Below, piece by piece: positions 4,959-5,622 of a DNA stretch of 5,622 nt. The stretch covers positions 9 to 5,630 of the forward strand of contig WRNK01000095.1 of NCBI GenBank assembly GCA_009776675.1, written 5' to 3'. The DNA comes from Methanimicrococcus sp. GTDB lineage: Archaea; Halobacteriota; Methanosarcinia; Methanosarcinales; Methanosarcinaceae. A model generated the notes under the pieces. It searched no databases. It saw nothing but the letters and a program-made list of their open reading frames with translations, and had not been told where the DNA came from. Both the position numbers and the translations under genes were made by a program. Position 1 is the stretch's first letter. Each line of letters opens with the position of its first letter.

Positions 4959-5201
4959 CTTTTGGAATCTGCGAATAACATCGCGGATTAAAACAATATC
5001 TGATGCCGTGACAACCCAACGGTATGGAATGATAATACCATCGCCGGTAACATCAAAAACATCAGTGTTAACATGGTTTGCAATCAATCCGGAAACAGAT
5101 TGGCTTTCGACGTCAATAATTAAGTCGACAACTTTTCCGACATAGATACCGTTGACGGTATAAATGTCCAGTCCAAAGAAGGAAGTCAATTCAGTACGCA
5201 T
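4944..5201 (-). CDS. Small archaeal PRC-barrel domain protein
   Basis: The 85-residue protein is essentially one PRC-barrel: a short strand after FFGLDIYTVNG (8-18), then YVGKVVDLIIDVESQSVSGL (20-39), in which G22-K-V and the D-x-E/S turn are typical, and a closing hairpin GDGIIIPYRWV (53-63) followed by SDIVLIRD (67-74). The tail RRFQKKSDD is charged. PRC-barrels are small beta-barrels used for protein or RNA contacts. In haloarchaea, single-domain members (CdpB1/CdpB2) work with SepF in FtsZ-based division. A similar role here is an inference from size and lineage. No signal peptide or membrane segment is present. The start ATG 5201 has AAAGG (5215-5211) 9 nt upstream. The gene appears to be a single unit with its own promoter region and a hairpin terminator at its stop. 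Confidence 0.85.
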   Translation of the reverse strand: MRTELTSFFGLDIYTVNGIYVGKVVDLIIDVESQSVSGLIANHVNTDVFDVTGDGIIIPYRWVVTASDIVLIRDVIRRFQKKSDD

Positions 5202-5294
5202 GTTTTCTCGCCTTTGAATGAATGTGTGAAATTCATAAATTAATGATTTGAAAAATGTTTTTTGTAATATGAATTAGAGTATATATGGAAATAG

Positions 5295-5302
5295 AATATA
5301 AA
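5295..5302 (-). promoter_or_regulatory. Candidate TATA box of the PRC-barrel gene
   Basis: The minus strand reads TTTATATT, close to the methanogen consensus TTTATATA, preceded by CAAATAA. Initiation would fall near 5272, leaving a leader of about 70 nt. An alternative TATATA core sits at 5280-5285 and would give a leader of about 50 nt. The sequence does not choose between them. Confidence 0.35.
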
Positions 5303-5328
5303 TTATTTGTTCTTTTTTATAGGTTTTG

Positions 5329-5342
5329 ATACAAAATTGTAT
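5329..5342. repeat. Small palindrome upstream of the PRC-barrel promoter
   Basis: ATACAA (5329-5334) and TTGTAT (5337-5342) are separated by two As. It lies between the 3' tract of the upstream gene and the candidate TATA box, where a regulator could bind, but palindromes this short occur by chance in AT-rich DNA. Confidence 0.3.
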
Positions 5343-5350
5343 ATCGGGCT

Positions 5351-5369
5351 GAAAAAAGAAAAGAAAAAT
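5351..5369 (-). terminator. Pyrimidine-rich U-tract behind the partial gene
   Basis: About 11 nt after the stop codon at 5381 the minus strand reads GATTTTTCTTTTCTTTTTTC, a T-rich tract without a hairpin, consistent with archaeal U-tract termination. It resembles the tracts behind tyrS and the PRC-barrel gene. Confidence 0.45.
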
Positions 5370-5380
5370 CAAAGCATTTT

Positions 5381-5622
5381 TTACTTTTCAATTTTAAACT
5401 GAACGGTTGTAAACATCGGTCCCCGAACATCAATTTTCTTTTTGTTGCCGGTGATATAGCGTTGCCCGATATCGGATAATTTTAAGTTGACTTCGGAAAG
5501 CATTTTGATCATGCGGGCGCGAGATTCGTGTTCAAAAAGTCCGGCTAAAACGGCTTCTTCTGCTTCGGCTGCCGCTGCTGCCGCAAAGGCTGCAATGAAT
5601 GTAAATCCGGTCCTTGCCGAGT
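5381..5622 (-). CDS. 3' end of an unrecognised gene with alanine-rich segment (partial)
   Basis: I translated this frame myself. It enters from the window edge (first full codon at 5620-5618) and runs 79 codons to TAA at 5383-5381. The visible protein begins SARTGFTFIAAF, continues with six alanines and EAEEAV (an Ala/Glu-rich helix), then LAGLFEHESRARMIKMLSEV, then NLKLSDIGQRYITGNKKKID, and ends VRGPMFTTVQFKIEK. The helix-rich first half and strand-like end suggest a compact soluble domain; the alanine stretch is too interrupted by charge to be a clear membrane span. The frame has mixed codons and ordinary amino-acid content, and a T-rich tract follows the stop, so it is very probably a real gene. 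I do not recognise the family, and the start and total length lie outside the window. Confidence 0.75.
   Translation of the reverse strand, partial: SARTGFTFIAAFAAAAAAEAEEAVLAGLFEHESRARMIKMLSEVNLKLSDIGQRYITGNKKKIDVRGPMFTTVQFKIEK

Noticed and set aside
4778..4981. Minus-strand frame of Phe/Ser/Arg repeats
   Set aside because: Complement of the purine-rich repeat array, beginning within the PRC-barrel gene out of frame; no start signal of its own.

Overview
The window looks like chromosomal DNA of an AT-rich methanogenic euryarchaeon, most likely of the Methanosarcina group. The evidence is a single-domain tRNA wyosine enzyme (Taw1/TYW1), an archaeal/eukaryal-type tyrosyl-tRNA synthetase, a small archaeal PRC-barrel protein, and a glutaredoxin-like protein directly upstream of an anaerobic ribonucleotide reductase gene, a pairing known from Methanosarcina. 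The very AT-rich spacers would suit a host-associated relative such as Methanimicrococcus, but that is inference. All seven supported genes lie on the minus strand, so transcription runs from high to low coordinates.

Layout in the direction of transcription: (1) 5622-5381, the 3' end of an unrecognised gene with an alanine-rich segment; (2) 5201-4944, an 85-residue PRC-barrel protein ending in a hairpin plus T-tract terminator; (3) 4943-4659, a spacer of purine-rich (plus strand) 18-bp repeats, which also holds a lysine-rich 48-codon reading frame on the plus strand, followed by the tyrS upstream region; (4) 4658-3699, tyrS; (5) 3698-3385, a T-tract repeat array, a small hairpin and the promoter of the next gene; (6) 3384-2215, an unrecognised 389-residue soluble protein with a helical N-terminal half; (7) 2141-987, taw1, with a repeat-built hydrophilic N-terminal extension; (8) 986-557, a long AT-rich spacer with a duplicated TATA-like element and the nrdH promoter; (9) 556-302, nrdH, and 246-1, the 5' part of nrdD, very probably one operon for anaerobic deoxynucleotide synthesis.

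Functionally this is mostly housekeeping: tRNA charging (TyrRS), tRNA-Phe position 37 modification (Taw1), dNTP synthesis (NrdH/NrdD), and possibly cell-division scaffolding (the PRC-barrel protein). No mobile element, CRISPR array, defence system, tRNA or rRNA gene was seen. The less ordinary material is in small-scale structure: short-period tandem repeats inside taw1 and behind two genes, pyrimidine-rich 3' tracts after several genes, and one sizeable protein of unknown function.
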